Below, one piece after another: positions 15,458 to 24,803 of a stretch of DNA of 61,955 nucleotides. The stretch is from an uncultured Oscillospiraceae bacterium. Its GTDB lineage: Bacteria > Bacillota > Clostridia > Oscillospirales > Acutalibacteraceae. The translations under genes and the position numbers were made by a program. Position 1 is the first letter of the stretch. The number at the start of each line of letters is the position of its first letter. The stretch spans positions 1 to 61,955 of the forward strand of contig UQZY01000007.1 in NCBI GenBank assembly GCA_900545655.1, given 5' to 3'. The notes below the pieces were generated by a model. The model was given only the letters and a program-made list of their open reading frames with translations, was not told the origin of the DNA and ran no database searches.

Positions 15458-17022
15458 GTAAAATCTCCTTCCCCGTTTACAAACACATCTTCCACTGTCA
15501 TGCTTCCGTCAAGTATCTTCTCTACCTCCTGAGCAAGACCGTATCCATAGCTTGTAAGATTTTCGCTTATTGCCTTTGATGTTTCACTGTCATCGGTAAG
15601 TTCACAACAAAGGTAATAAAGGCTCGCCGAGGACAGGAAGCCGCTTGCGGTGGACGCATTGTTATACGCTGTTTCCGCATATGTTTTTGCCGTCTTGTTC
15701 TGTCCCTGCAATAGACAAATAACCGCCATCTGGTAGTTTATAAGTCCATCCTGCGGTAAAACCTCAAGAGCCTCGTTGCAGGCTGCCGCAGCCTTCGGTA
15801 TGTTACCCTGAAGTCTGTATGCAACTATTTTGTACCAATAAGCGTACGGTGTTTCACAGTTAAAATCACGAATCTCTGCAGAGTACTTTATCATTGCATC
15901 ATAGTCTCTGTCGGCGAGCGCAACCTCTCCCATAAGGGGAAGATAAAGTGATTTGAAATTCGGATCAACTTCCTTTATCTTGTTGAGAATCTCCATCTTC
16001 TTTTCGGAGCTTTCCCCGTAAGTTACGGCTGCATAGTACTTATAGTAAAGAACCTGGGCCTCGTTGAAGTTTTCGCCCTTTATTTCTTTTTCGTACGCAT
16101 CTACGAAAGAGTCATAATCAGTTGCGACCTGCATGGCCTTATTTACACACTTATAGAGGTTTTTATAGGAGGTGACCTTGTCACTTATTCCTTTTGCCTC
16201 TTTGTTATACCATTTGTCTATGGATGTACCGACATAGTATTTTTCAATAAACTTGCTCAAGGCCTCATACTCGTCTATACCTATCTTGTCATAAAGACGA
16301 AGCTGATACAAAAGGTACCTTGAGCCGAAGTTTTCGTCCGTTACCTTTATCTCCGCATTTATCTTGTCGTACGCGGAGAGCGCGGACTGCAGTTTTCCGC
16401 TCTTTACGAGTTTCTGAGCCTCCGCTGTTTCCTTGTATACAGGCAAAGAAATAGCAAAGAAGCTAAAGCAAAGCACCAAAAGAATCACGGTGATAACGGG
16501 AGATATGAACTTCCACCAGTCAAAGGGATAGTGCTTCATTGTCTCAAGACAGGACTCACAATAGGTTTCGTCCTCATCTACTTCGTTCTCACCGCAGCAC
16601 TCACAGAGTTTTCCGGTTGACGTTTTGCGGGCAAGCTTTGCGTCCCTTGCCTCTTTGACAATATCCTTCCAATCCTTGTCCGGACTCTCCTCCATCATCT
16701 TGTCAATTTCATTTTGAACAAGGTCTTTAAGGTCTGAGAGTTCGGACTCAAGCTTTTCCGGATCTATTCCGCTCTCAGGATCAAGCGGAATTTTGTCATC
16801 CTCAGGAGGATTAACATCTAAAATAACCTCACCCGGCATAGCCTCCACAAGCTCAAGAAGCTCTTCGCCCTCGGTAACTGCCGCGGGTTCTTTTTCAACG
16901 TTCGTGTCGCTGACGGGTTCTTTTTTAGCGTTCGTGTCGCTGACGGGTTCTTTTTCCGTCTGCTTTTCCTCTGTGGTTCCGGGATTCAGTTTTTCTTTTT
17001 GTTCCTCATTTTTCTTTGCCAA
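15448..17022 (-). CDS. Zinc-ribbon, single-pass membrane protein with TPR region
   Basis: The first ~110 residues are acidic and low in complexity and include a ten-residue repeat (EPVSDTN plus three variable residues) present two and a half times. A likely zinc ribbon follows (CECCGENE...YCESC, ~138-158), then one membrane span (~172-193) and ~300 residues of helical tetratricopeptide-like repeats facing outward. This layout suggests an envelope scaffold; no enzyme motif is seen. It starts 24 bases after thiT and shares its transcript. The function is unknown. Confidence 0.8.
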   Translation of the reverse strand: MAKKNEEQKEKLNPGTTEEKQTEKEPVSDTNAKKEPVSDTNVEKEPAAVTEGEELLELVEAMPGEVILDVNPPEDDKIPLDPESGIDPEKLESELSDLKDLVQNEIDKMMEESPDKDWKDIVKEARDAKLARKTSTGKLCECCGENEVDEDETYCESCLETMKHYPFDWWKFISPVITVILLVLCFSFFAISLPVYKETAEAQKLVKSGKLQSALSAYDKINAEIKVTDENFGSRYLLYQLRLYDKIGIDEYEALSKFIEKYYVGTSIDKWYNKEAKGISDKVTSYKNLYKCVNKAMQVATDYDSFVDAYEKEIKGENFNEAQVLYYKYYAAVTYGESSEKKMEILNKIKEVDPNFKSLYLPLMGEVALADRDYDAMIKYSAEIRDFNCETPYAYWYKIVAYRLQGNIPKAAAACNEALEVLPQDGLINYQMAVICLLQGQNKTAKTYAETAYNNASTASGFLSSASLYYLCCELTDDSETSKAISENLTSYGYGLAQEVEKILDGSMTVEDVFVNGEGDFTWG

Positions 17023-17046
17023 CCGGGATCACCCCTTCGAGAATAT

Positions 17047-17646
17047 TTATGATTTTTGCTTAAGCATACCGTTATCATCGAGCCTCGGGAACAGGAACTT
17101 GCAGAGAGCAAGAATACCTATGAGCGTGATGATAGTTTCCGGTATCATATAGCCTGCATTGTATGTAAGAGAATATACGAATACTTCTTTTGCTGCCTTT
17201 CCTTCAGTCCATCCGCCCCAAACAGTAACGCCCGAGATAAAGTGGCAGAGATAACGAATAACGCATACCATAAGAGTACCTACGGTCAAGTCTATACCGC
17301 TGTTCTTAAACTTACCTTTAAAGATTCCGCCAAGTCCGAGAAGCGTATACGGAATAAGGTAGTCAAAGAGAGCAAGAATGATATATGCGCCGATTCCTTT
17401 TACATATCCGAAGTTTGACAAGCCGAAAATAATCTGAAGAACAGAGAATGTGAAGCCTGTTGCAAGTCCCCAGGCAGGCCCGAAGATGTAGCCCATTGCA
17501 ATTATGGGAACCTGGCTGAATACAGTTACGCTTCCACCGTGTAAGAACGGCGAGTCGAACTTTACAAACTCGTTGAGAACAGTTGCGATTGCTATCATAA
17601 GAGCAGCCACAACCAGCTTATACGTCGTGTTTTTGTTGTTTTTCAT
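17047..17646 (-). CDS. thiT: ThiT, ECF-transporter S component for thiamine
   Basis: This is an integral membrane protein that binds thiamine and works with the ECF energising module (EcfAA'T), which is not in this window. The 199 residues form about six membrane helices. Typical ThiT features are HGGSVTVFSQVPII, the GPAWGLATGF segment, VWGGWTEGK and the TYNAGYMIPE loop. The identification is strengthened by the TPP riboswitch directly upstream, whose 3' strand abuts the GGAAAGGAAG ribosome site. It is first gene of a three-gene unit. Confidence 0.95.
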   Translation of the reverse strand: MKNNKNTTYKLVVAALMIAIATVLNEFVKFDSPFLHGGSVTVFSQVPIIAMGYIFGPAWGLATGFTFSVLQIIFGLSNFGYVKGIGAYIILALFDYLIPYTLLGLGGIFKGKFKNSGIDLTVGTLMVCVIRYLCHFISGVTVWGGWTEGKAAKEVFVYSLTYNAGYMIPETIITLIGILALCKFLFPRLDDNGMLKQKS

Positions 17647-17656
17647 TGAAAATCTT

Positions 17657-17783
17657 CCTTTCCTACGCAGGCATTATCCTGATCAGGTACGGACTCCGAG
17701 CCTCTGACGCAAAGAAGCGGAGTCTCAGGGACATCGACTTTACGGTCTCATCTCAGCCGAAGAATATTCAGCGCCCCCGTTAA
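17657..17783 (-). ncRNA. TPP riboswitch (THI element)
   Basis: On the minus strand the conserved blocks appear in order: GGGGGCGCT, GGCTGAGATGAGACC, then CCTGATCAGGATAATGCC and GCGTAGGAAAGG. An extended P3 arm of about 30 nt lies between them. The thiT ribosome site begins at the end of the aptamer and no terminator hairpin follows, so control is most likely at translation: thiamine pyrophosphate would close P1 and hide the site. Confidence 0.96.
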
Positions 17784-18008
17784 TTTAATTGTCTGCCTTT
17801 TTGCCGCTGTTTGAATTTTATTTTGCGGCTACAGATAATTTTACTTATCAAAGTTGTCAAAGTCAAGAGCGATACATCGTCCCGCCTCGGCAATTTATCC
17901 AAAAATTCATCTTTCTCTTGAAAAAGCGTTTATCCGGTGTTAAAATTCTGTGTTAGTTTAAGAATTATAGGTATTATTGTAAAGAGAAATAAGGCGAGGG
18001 TGTTTATT

Positions 18009-19832
18009 TTGGAACTCAGAGAAGACATAAGGAACGTCGCTATCATTGCGCACGTTGACCACGGCAAGACAACCCTGGTAGATGAGCTTTTGAAGCAGAG
18101 CGGTATTTTCCGTACAAATGAGCAGGTTGAGGACAGAGTCATGGACTCAAACGACCTTGAACGCGAAAGAGGAATCACGATCCTCTCAAAGAATACATCG
18201 GTACACTATGGCAGTACAAAGATAAATATCATCGACACCCCGGGTCATGCCGACTTCGGAGGCGAGGTTGAGCGTATTCTCCTCATGGTTGACGGCGTGC
18301 TTCTTTTGGTCGATGCGTTTGAGGGCTGTATGCCGCAGACCCGTTTTGTTCTTAAAAAAGCCCTCTCACTCAAGAAAAAGGTCGTTGTTGTAATAAACAA
18401 AATAGACAGACCCGGTGCCCGTCCCGCAGAGGTTGTTGATGAGGTAATAGACCTCTTTATCGAGCTCGGAGCAGATGAGGAGCAAATTGAATTCCCCGTG
18501 GTTTTCGCTTCCGCAAGGGACGGATATGCTTCGTATGACTCGCGTGACCGCGAGGGAGATATGCGCCCTATCTTTGAGGGAATAATCAAAGAGGTTCCGG
18601 CTCCCAAGGGCGACAAGGACGCTCCGCTTCAGGTTCTTTTCTCAAGCCTTGATTATGACGATTACGTAGGCCGTATAGGTATAGGACGCATAGAGAGAGG
18701 AACCATTCATAAAAATATGCAGGTTGTTCTCTGCAAGGCCGACGGAAGCAAAGAAAACGTAAGAGTTTCAAAGCTTTATGTATACGAAGGACTCAAGAGA
18801 GTTGAGGTTGACGAGGCGGCAGCAGGTGAAATCATCTGCGTTTCGGGTATTTCAGACATCAACATAGGTGAAACCGCCTGTGATCCGGAGTGCGTTGAGC
18901 CTCTTGACTTCATAAAGATAGACGAGCCTACCATCTCCATGAATTTCATAGTAAACAACAGCCCGTTTGCAGGCAGAGAGGGAAAGTTCGTAACCTCGAG
19001 AAACATCCGCGACAGACTCTTTAAAGAGGTTGAGACAAACGTATCTATGCGCGTTGAAGAAACAGATTCGACGGATACGTTCAAGGTTTCCGGACGCGGA
19101 GAGCTTCACCTTTCAATACTCATTGAGACCATGCGCCGTGAGGGCTACGAGTTCCAGGTATCACGTCCGAAGGTTATCTACAAAAGGGATGACAACGGAG
19201 AGCTTCTCGAGCCTATGGAGATTCTTTCTGTTGAAGTTCCGGAGGAGTACGTCGGAAACGTCATCGAAAAGCTCGGCTCAAGAAAAGCAGAACTTACAAA
19301 CATGGTCGTTCACGAGGGCGGCGCGACACATCTCGAATTTTCTGTCCCGTCACGCGGTCTTATAGGCTACAGAAGCGAATTCCTCACCGACACCAACGGA
19401 AACGGCATCATGAATCAGCTCTTCGACGGATATCAGCCGTACAAGGGAGATATCCAGACCCGTGAGCGTGGCTCGATAGTTGTTCACGAGACCGGCGAAA
19501 CAAACGCATACGGACTTTTCAACACACAGGAGCGCGGCCGCCTCTTTGTAGGTCCCGGCGTTGAAGTATATGAGGGAATGATAGTCGGCGAGTCCGCAAG
19601 AAACGAGGATATCGTCTGCAATGTATGTAAGACCAAGCACCTCACCAACACACGAGCATCCGGCTCCGATGACGCGCTTCGTCTTGTACCCCCTACCATC
19701 TTAAGCCTTGAGCAATGTATGGAATTCATTTCAGATGACGAGCTTCTCGAGGTAACTCCTGTTTCACTCAGACTTCGCAAGACAATCCTTTCAAAGGAAG
19801 CCCGCATGAAGCAGCAGTTCAAAAACAAATAA
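18009..19832 (+). CDS. typA: BipA/TypA ribosome-associated GTPase
   Basis: This is a translational GTPase that binds the 70S ribosome and aids large-subunit assembly and stress growth. The G domain begins NVAIIAHVDHGKTTLVDELL; RGITI, DTPGHADFGGEV and NKIDR follow, then domain II, the EF-G-like domains III and V, and the BipA C-terminal domain (LFNTQERG, TNTRASGSDDA). A TTG start is chosen because GAGGG lies eight bases upstream and it gives 607 residues, normal for the family. It is monocistronic, ended by a strong terminator. Confidence 0.96.
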   Translation: MELREDIRNVAIIAHVDHGKTTLVDELLKQSGIFRTNEQVEDRVMDSNDLERERGITILSKNTSVHYGSTKINIIDTPGHADFGGEVERILLMVDGVLLLVDAFEGCMPQTRFVLKKALSLKKKVVVVINKIDRPGARPAEVVDEVIDLFIELGADEEQIEFPVVFASARDGYASYDSRDREGDMRPIFEGIIKEVPAPKGDKDAPLQVLFSSLDYDDYVGRIGIGRIERGTIHKNMQVVLCKADGSKENVRVSKLYVYEGLKRVEVDEAAAGEIICVSGISDINIGETACDPECVEPLDFIKIDEPTISMNFIVNNSPFAGREGKFVTSRNIRDRLFKEVETNVSMRVEETDSTDTFKVSGRGELHLSILIETMRREGYEFQVSRPKVIYKRDDNGELLEPMEILSVEVPEEYVGNVIEKLGSRKAELTNMVVHEGGATHLEFSVPSRGLIGYRSEFLTDTNGNGIMNQLFDGYQPYKGDIQTRERGSIVVHETGETNAYGLFNTQERGRLFVGPGVEVYEGMIVGESARNEDIVCNVCKTKHLTNTRASGSDDALRLVPPTILSLEQCMEFISDDELLEVTPVSLRLRKTILSKEARMKQQFKNK

Positions 19833-19856
19833 TCCGTAAACGCTTTACAAAAAAGT

Positions 19857-19895
19857 TACCCGCAAAGGTGTATAAGCCTTTGCGGGTTTTGTTTT
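19857..19895 (+). terminator. Intrinsic terminator of typA
   Basis: An ACCCGCAAAGG/CCTTTGCGGGT stem is followed by TTTGTTTT. Confidence 0.92.
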
Positions 19896-20208
19896 ATAGG
19901 TTCTGCTCTGAAAAAAGATGAATACATCGCTCTAAATCCCTTGTCATATCCTCCGTCTTTTCCACGGGAATACACAGAATACGAAAACAGCATTGTAAAA
20001 CCTTCGGAAACAGAATATCCAGAGGAAAGCGTTCGGGATCCTCCTTCACCATCTGACAGAGAGCCCCGAGGTAACCGTGCACCGACGCCATCGTAAACTC
20101 ATCCACCTGCGAAACCGGAATGATATCATCCAAAAATCGTCCGATTCCCGGGTCAGTAAGAATCTGCCGCCACATGACACATATTGCATCGTATCTGAGC
20201 CCAAATCA
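19894..20208 (-). pseudogene. C-terminal remnant of a TetR-family regulator
   Basis: The minus-strand frame reads LRYDAICVMWRQILTDPG near its start and YGYLGA-like HGYLGALCQM later, resembling the ligand-binding C-terminal half of TetR regulators. The DNA-binding N-terminus is missing and the frame is closed by a TGA at 20206-20208. No ribosome site precedes the internal ATG. Its 5' end overlaps, on the other strand, a fragment of an unrelated enzyme. This looks like a decayed junction rather than a functional 93-residue gene. The family call comes from pattern memory only. Confidence 0.5.
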
Positions 20209-20302
20209 ATTTAAGGAAATCTACTGGCCGTATGAAAAGTACTGGATTGAGCGGGCAGCCGCAGCTGGATCCAAGGTTTGGATCATGATGGAGGGACGCT
20301 GA
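20174..20302 (+). pseudogene. Fragment of a uroporphyrinogen-decarboxylase-like (methyltransferase) protein
   Basis: The 42 codons read SYLSPNQFKEIYWPYEKYW and end AGSKVWIMMEG. This matches the internal FxSPxQFxxFYWP...G.V...EG segment of the URO-D superfamily, which includes methyl-corrinoid:CoM/THF-type methyltransferases. Both ends of the expected ~350-residue protein are missing and no ribosome site is seen. With the neighbouring TetR remnant it suggests a deleted methyltransferase locus. Confidence 0.55.
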
Positions 20303-20331
20303 GCAATACAAAGAGGTAAAGGAGGTTCATC

Positions 20332-20460
20332 ATGAGCGAAATGAAAAAAGAGCAAACAAAACAGGAATACCTACAGGAAATCGTAGACGAACTGCTCGCT
20401 GATGAGGAATGGGAGCTTCCCAAGGAATTGCGTTTTTGGCTGATGGGAACCTATACCTGA
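20332..20460 (+). CDS. Small acidic protein or gene fragment (42 aa)
   Basis: An ATG eight bases after a strong AAAGGAGG site opens a 42-codon frame that begins MSEMKKEQTKQEYLQEIVDE and ends WLMGTYT. It is acidic and helical with no recognised domain. It lies between the gene remnants and a terminator, so it may be the intact start of a truncated gene or a real small protein. Confidence 0.4.
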   Translation: MSEMKKEQTKQEYLQEIVDELLADEEWELPKELRFWLMGTYT

Positions 20461-20489
20461 GAATTACTGTATCTTTAAAGAATAAAACT

Positions 20490-20531
20490 TATCCCCCGTT
20501 TGTTTTTTCAAACAAGCGGGGATATTTTTAT
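20490..20531 (+). terminator. Intrinsic terminator
   Basis: An ATCCCCCGTTTG/CAAACAAGCGGGGAT stem with one bulge is followed by ATTTTTATT. It ends the remnant region. Confidence 0.85.
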
Positions 20532-20549
20532 TACACCTTCAAAAACAAT

Positions 20550-20592
20550 AAAAGCCTCTGCTCATCCTTTTAGATGAGCGAGGCTTTTTTCT
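20550..20592. terminator. Terminator of the prfA operon (bidirectional)
   Basis: An AAAAGCCTCTGCTCATC/GATGAGCGAGGCTTTTTT stem with one mismatch lies just past the M18 aminopeptidase stop. Confidence 0.85.
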
Positions 20593-20611
20593 TAATATAC
20601 GCTATTTTATA

Positions 20612-22018
20612 TTATTTCAGACTGAAAAATTCATAGAATGCTCTGTATGCCATGTATACGTCTGATTTTGCAACAACCTCAAACGGTGAATGCATGGAGA
20701 GCACGGGGACGCCGACGTCAACAACGTCGATGTCAAGACCTGCAACGTAAAGAGCAACTGTTCCGCCGCCGCCTGCGTCTACGGCGCCGAGCTCGCCGAT
20801 TTGCCATATAACCTTGTTCTTCTCAAGGAAGCCGCGAACCTTTCCCATAAACTCGGCAGAGGCGTCGGAGGAGCCCGACTTGCCGCGTGCACCGGTGTAT
20901 TTTGTTATTACCACACCCTTGTTAAGGTATGACGCATTGCGCTTTTCCATAACCTCCGGGAAGGTCGGGTCGAAGGCGGCGTTGACGTCGGCCGAAAGAC
21001 ACTCGGACTTTGACATGACATCCCTGCCGTTTGCGCCGAACACCTCGGATATGTCGTGAATAAAATTCGGAACGTATGCGGAATCAAGGCCGGTATTACC
21101 CACACTGCCGATTTCCTCTTTGTCCGTGAGAACTGAAACCGATGTGAATTCAGGCTTTTCAAGGCTGAAATTTGCCTGTGCCGCAGGATATGCGCAAACG
21201 CGGTCATCATGGCCGTAAGCTCCTATCATGCTTCGGTCAAGTCCTATGTCACACGCCTTGAATGCCGGTACAATCTCAAGCTCTGCCGAAAGGAAATCCT
21301 TTTCAATAATTCCGTATTTCTCGTTGAGAAGCTTAAGGATATTGAGCTTTACAAGGTTTGAAGCCTTATCATCCTTAAACGGTCTGCTGCCGACAACTAT
21401 GTTGAGCTCCTCGCCCTTTATTCCGTTGCTTAAGGGGCGTTTACCCTGTTCCGCACCGAGATGCGGAAGAAGGTCGGTTATAACAAATTTCGGGTCGCCC
21501 TCGTCCTCACCGATATTGACGGTAACCTTTTCGCCGTTTGCCTTTACGATAACGCCGTGAAGCGAAAGAGGAATCGCCGTCCACTGATATTTCTTTATTC
21601 CGCCGTAGTAGTGAGTCTTAAAAAGGGCCATGTCGTCCGACTCATAGAGAGGATTCGGTTTGAGATCAAGGCGCGGAGAGTCGATATGCGCAATAGCAAG
21701 CTTTATACCCTCTCTTATGTCCTTTTTACCGAACACACAGAGAATGATTGCCTTTTCACGGTTTACCCTGTAAACACGGTCGCCCGGCTTATATGTCTTT
21801 GTCTTATCAAACTCGGTATAGCCTCTTTTTACGGCCTCTTTCTTTATAAGCGCCGACACCTCGCGCTCTGTCTTTGCGGTGTTCAGAAAGTCGATATATC
21901 CCTCACAGAACTTATCCGCTTTTTCAATCTCACTCTCGTCTGAAGCCTTTGAGATATGCTCAGGCTCATAGCAAAGCTTTTCCGCAAGCTTTTCTGCCGC
22001 TGATTTTTCTTTAGCCAT
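20612..22018 (-). CDS. M18-family aminopeptidase
   Basis: This is a cytoplasmic dinuclear-zinc aminopeptidase of the M18 (aspartyl aminopeptidase) family. Metal and active-site motifs are present: AHIDSPRLD, GHDDRVCA, the TDKEEIGSVG pair of glutamates and PVLSMHSPFE with the last histidine. The 468 residues fit the family. It is last in an operon after prfA, sua5 and coaE. The substrate preference (acidic or other N-terminal residues) cannot be read from sequence. Confidence 0.93.
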   Translation of the reverse strand: MAKEKSAAEKLAEKLCYEPEHISKASDESEIEKADKFCEGYIDFLNTAKTEREVSALIKKEAVKRGYTEFDKTKTYKPGDRVYRVNREKAIILCVFGKKDIREGIKLAIAHIDSPRLDLKPNPLYESDDMALFKTHYYGGIKKYQWTAIPLSLHGVIVKANGEKVTVNIGEDEGDPKFVITDLLPHLGAEQGKRPLSNGIKGEELNIVVGSRPFKDDKASNLVKLNILKLLNEKYGIIEKDFLSAELEIVPAFKACDIGLDRSMIGAYGHDDRVCAYPAAQANFSLEKPEFTSVSVLTDKEEIGSVGNTGLDSAYVPNFIHDISEVFGANGRDVMSKSECLSADVNAAFDPTFPEVMEKRNASYLNKGVVITKYTGARGKSGSSDASAEFMGKVRGFLEKNKVIWQIGELGAVDAGGGGTVALYVAGLDIDVVDVGVPVLSMHSPFEVVAKSDVYMAYRAFYEFFSLK

Positions 22019-22067
22019 TTTAAAACCTCCGTTACCTTTTTACTGATTTTGTATCGATTATTTTTTA

Positions 22068-22691
22068 TTATTCTGCTTCTCCGCTTATTTTAGTCTCAAT
22101 AAGTCTTGCCGTATAAAGAATCTGTTCCTTTAGACGTTCATCGTTACCGTCATTTTGAATAACAACGTCCGAGTTCTCTATAAAAAAACTCTCGTCATAC
22201 TGTGCCGACATACGAAGTCTCGCACTTTCCTCATCAATACCGTCCCTTTTTATGATACGTGAAAGCCTTACTTCCTCCGGTGCGGTTACGGAAACGATAA
22301 ATCCGCATTTATCCGAAAGCCCGCTCTCAAAGAGCTGCGGTGCGTCTATCAAAACAGCCTCGTAACCGTTCCAAAACTCCCCGTTTACCTTTTTCATTAT
22401 AAGTCTTACTATCTCCGGGTGAGTAATGGAGTTTAAAAGAGCTGTTTGAGACGGGTCTGAAAAGGCTCTCTGTGCAAGCACTTTTCTGTTGAGAGTTCCG
22501 TCCTCATTAAGCGTTCCCGGTCCGAAGGCCATAGAGAGCTGCGTTAAGACGGGTGAACCCTTTTCGGTTATGAGAGCCGCTATTTCATCGGCATCTATAA
22601 CAGCATATCCGTATTTTTTCAGCATTTCACAAACTGTACTTTTTCCGGCACCGGTCTGACCGGTAATCCCTACTATAACGGCTCGTCGCAT
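22068..22691 (-). CDS. coaE: Dephospho-CoA kinase CoaE
   Basis: It catalyses the last step of coenzyme A synthesis, phosphorylating the 3'-hydroxyl of dephospho-CoA. The Walker A loop GQTGAGKSTVCEML is at about 9-22, the conserved DADEIA segment follows at 34-39, and the lid/base region with SRIIKRDGID sits near 145. Length (207) is usual. It starts ten bases after sua5 in the same operon. Confidence 0.95.
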   Translation of the reverse strand: MRRAVIVGITGQTGAGKSTVCEMLKKYGYAVIDADEIAALITEKGSPVLTQLSMAFGPGTLNEDGTLNRKVLAQRAFSDPSQTALLNSITHPEIVRLIMKKVNGEFWNGYEAVLIDAPQLFESGLSDKCGFIVSVTAPEEVRLSRIIKRDGIDEESARLRMSAQYDESFFIENSDVVIQNDGNDERLKEQILYTARLIETKISGEAE

Positions 22692-22701
22692 AATCTACTC
22701 C

Positions 22702-23724
22702 TTAAAGCTTTATTACTTTGAAATCTGCGGCACGAAGAAGTCTGTTCATAACCGCAAGACCTACGCCGTCATATGACGGACAATGTACGTACACCGAAGA
22801 AAAGCCCAAATCGTCACATTCCCTGAGTGCCGCAAACAATTTATGTGCGTGGGCACAATCATCATCCTTTTCACCGAAGGAAAGGGTTTTACAGACAAAA
22901 CCTCCATCTTCTCCGTCAAAGACGAGTGCAGCCGTTTTTGACGCTCCGCTTTTCGCTGCGGCGTCATTTACATATCTCCTGAAGGACTCCGTATCAGCGT
23001 CAATAACGAAAACCTCTGCGTTCGGAGAATAATGCTTATACTTCATCCCCGGGCTTGCGGCAGTCTCTCCGTCCTTGAGTTTTCCGAGAACGGCGTCATC
23101 TATTTCAACCTCACCGAGAACTTCCTCCAGTTCCTCTGGAGTCACTCTCCCCGGTCTGAGAATCCTCGGCTTTCTCGTACACAGCGTTATTACTGTAGAC
23201 TCAACGCCGACACCGCACGGCCCTCCGTCGAGAACTGCATCTATTTTGCCGCTCATGTCATGCATGACATGGTCTGCGGTAGTCGGACTCGGCTTGCCTG
23301 ACGTATTTGCCGACGGTGCCGCAAGAGGCACGCCTGCAGCGTCAATTATCTTTCTCGCGAGCGGATGTGACGGCATACGTATAGCGACCGTCGGCAGCCC
23401 GGCGCTCACCTCATCCGGAATGATTCCGGACTTTTCCATAATAATGGTGAGCGGACCCGGCCAAAACACGTCAGCCAGGTCATAGACGACCGGAGGAACG
23501 AATGCCACAAGGTCATCAAGCTGCGAAAGCCTCGAGATATGTACAATGAGAGGATTGTCCTGCGGTCGTCCCTTTGCCGCAAAAATCTTCGCGACGGCGG
23601 TGCCGTCGAGCGCATTTGCGGCAAGACCGTATACGGTCTCCGTGGGTATACCCACAAGTCCGCCGTTTTTCAGGATTTTTCCCGCCTCATTCACTTCTTT
23701 TGCTGTAAGTAACTTAGTTTCCAT
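22702..23724 (-). CDS. sua5: L-threonylcarbamoyladenylate synthase (Sua5 type)
   Basis: It makes threonylcarbamoyl-AMP from threonine, bicarbonate and ATP for the t6A modification of ANN-decoding tRNAs. The YrdC domain covers ~8-205 (GIPTETVYGLAANA, AKGRPQDNPLIVHI, PSANTSGKPSPT). A linker with SPGMKYKHYSP and a C-terminal Sua5 domain (~230-340) mark it as the long form rather than TsaC. It lies between prfA and coaE with gaps of 8 and 10 bases. The later t6A enzymes (TsaD, TsaB, TsaE) are not in the window. Confidence 0.95.
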   Translation of the reverse strand: METKLLTAKEVNEAGKILKNGGLVGIPTETVYGLAANALDGTAVAKIFAAKGRPQDNPLIVHISRLSQLDDLVAFVPPVVYDLADVFWPGPLTIIMEKSGIIPDEVSAGLPTVAIRMPSHPLARKIIDAAGVPLAAPSANTSGKPSPTTADHVMHDMSGKIDAVLDGGPCGVGVESTVITLCTRKPRILRPGRVTPEELEEVLGEVEIDDAVLGKLKDGETAASPGMKYKHYSPNAEVFVIDADTESFRRYVNDAAAKSGASKTAALVFDGEDGGFVCKTLSFGEKDDDCAHAHKLFAALRECDDLGFSSVYVHCPSYDGVGLAVMNRLLRAADFKVIKL

Positions 23725-23732
23725 TTAAAAAA

Positions 23733-24803
23733 TCACACTTCTGCTTTTAACTTTTCGGCTGTATCCGCGGTTATAAGCGCATCGATAAGCTCGTCAAGAT
23801 CACCGTTCATTATCGCTTCAATCTTGTAAAGAGTAAGGTTTATACGGTGGTCCGAAACACGTCCCTGCGGAAAATTGTATGTTCTTATGCGTTCGCTTCG
23901 GTCACCCGTTCCGACCATGGACTTTCTCGCGTCCGCAATTTCGGCGTCATGCTTTGCCTGCTCGATATCAAACAGGCGCGAGCGTAAAATCTTAAGAGCC
24001 TTATCCTTGTTTTTATACTGACTTCGCTCATCCTGACACTCAACAACCATGCCGGTCGGAATATGCGTTACACGTATAGCCGATGATGTCTTGTTTACCT
24101 TCTGTCCGCCGGCACCGCTCGAACGGAACACGTCAATCTTTACGTCGGCAGGGTCAAGCTCGAAATCAACGTCCTCAGCCTCCGGTAAAACCGCAACCGT
24201 GACCGTAGATGTCTGAATACGTCCCTGCGACTCTGTCTCCGGCACACGCTGAACCCGGTGGACTCCGCTTTCAAACTTGAAGCGCGAATACGCGCCGTCT
24301 CCCTTTACCTCAAAACTTATCTCCTTGTATCCGCCGAGCTCCGTCGGATTTTCGTTCAGCACCTCGGTCTTAAAGCCGTGTGCCTCCGCATACATGGTGT
24401 ACATACGGTACAGTGAGTTTGCGAAAAGCGCCGCTTCTTCGCCACCGGCGCCGGCACGTATCTCAACTATGACGTTCTTGTCATCATTCGGGTCCCTCGG
24501 CAGAAGAAGAACCTTAAGTTCCTCGGTTATGCGCTCAACTTCTTCCTTCGCACTCTCAAGCTCCTCCTGAACCATCTCCCTGAAATCCGATTCAAGCCCT
24601 CCGGCATCAAGAAGCTCCCTTGCTTCCTTAAGAGAGGAATCCGCCTTTTTATACTCACGGAATTTTTCAACAACGGGAGTTATCTGCTTGAGCTCCTTCA
24701 GGAGCGATGTATACTGCTCAAGGTCGGAGACTATCTCCGGCTTTGACAGCAAATCATTTACCGTTTCAAAACGTTCTTCAACTTTTGTAAGCTTATCCGT
24801 CAT
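23733..24803 (-). CDS. prfA: Peptide chain release factor 1
   Basis: It recognises UAA and UAG stop codons and triggers peptide release. The GGQ motif is in GSSGAGGQKVNKTSSAIR (~229-246). The stop-recognition tripeptide of the PxT class is PET in RVPETESQGR, which separates it from RF2 (SPF). The coiled N-terminal domain is intact and the length of 356 is normal. It is first in the prfA-sua5-coaE-aminopeptidase unit. A prmC (HemK) methylase gene, often next to prfA, is absent here. Confidence 0.96.
   Translation of the reverse strand: MTDKLTKVEERFETVNDLLSKPEIVSDLEQYTSLLKELKQITPVVEKFREYKKADSSLKEARELLDAGGLESDFREMVQEELESAKEEVERITEELKVLLLPRDPNDDKNVIVEIRAGAGGEEAALFANSLYRMYTMYAEAHGFKTEVLNENPTELGGYKEISFEVKGDGAYSRFKFESGVHRVQRVPETESQGRIQTSTVTVAVLPEAEDVDFELDPADVKIDVFRSSGAGGQKVNKTSSAIRVTHIPTGMVVECQDERSQYKNKDKALKILRSRLFDIEQAKHDAEIADARKSMVGTGDRSERIRTYNFPQGRVSDHRINLTLYKIEAIMNGDLDELIDALITADTAEKLKAEV

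Noticed and set aside
16905..16970. Two 30-nt direct repeats as a possible mobile-element trace
   Set aside because: They lie in frame inside the TPR gene and encode a ten-residue low-complexity protein repeat.
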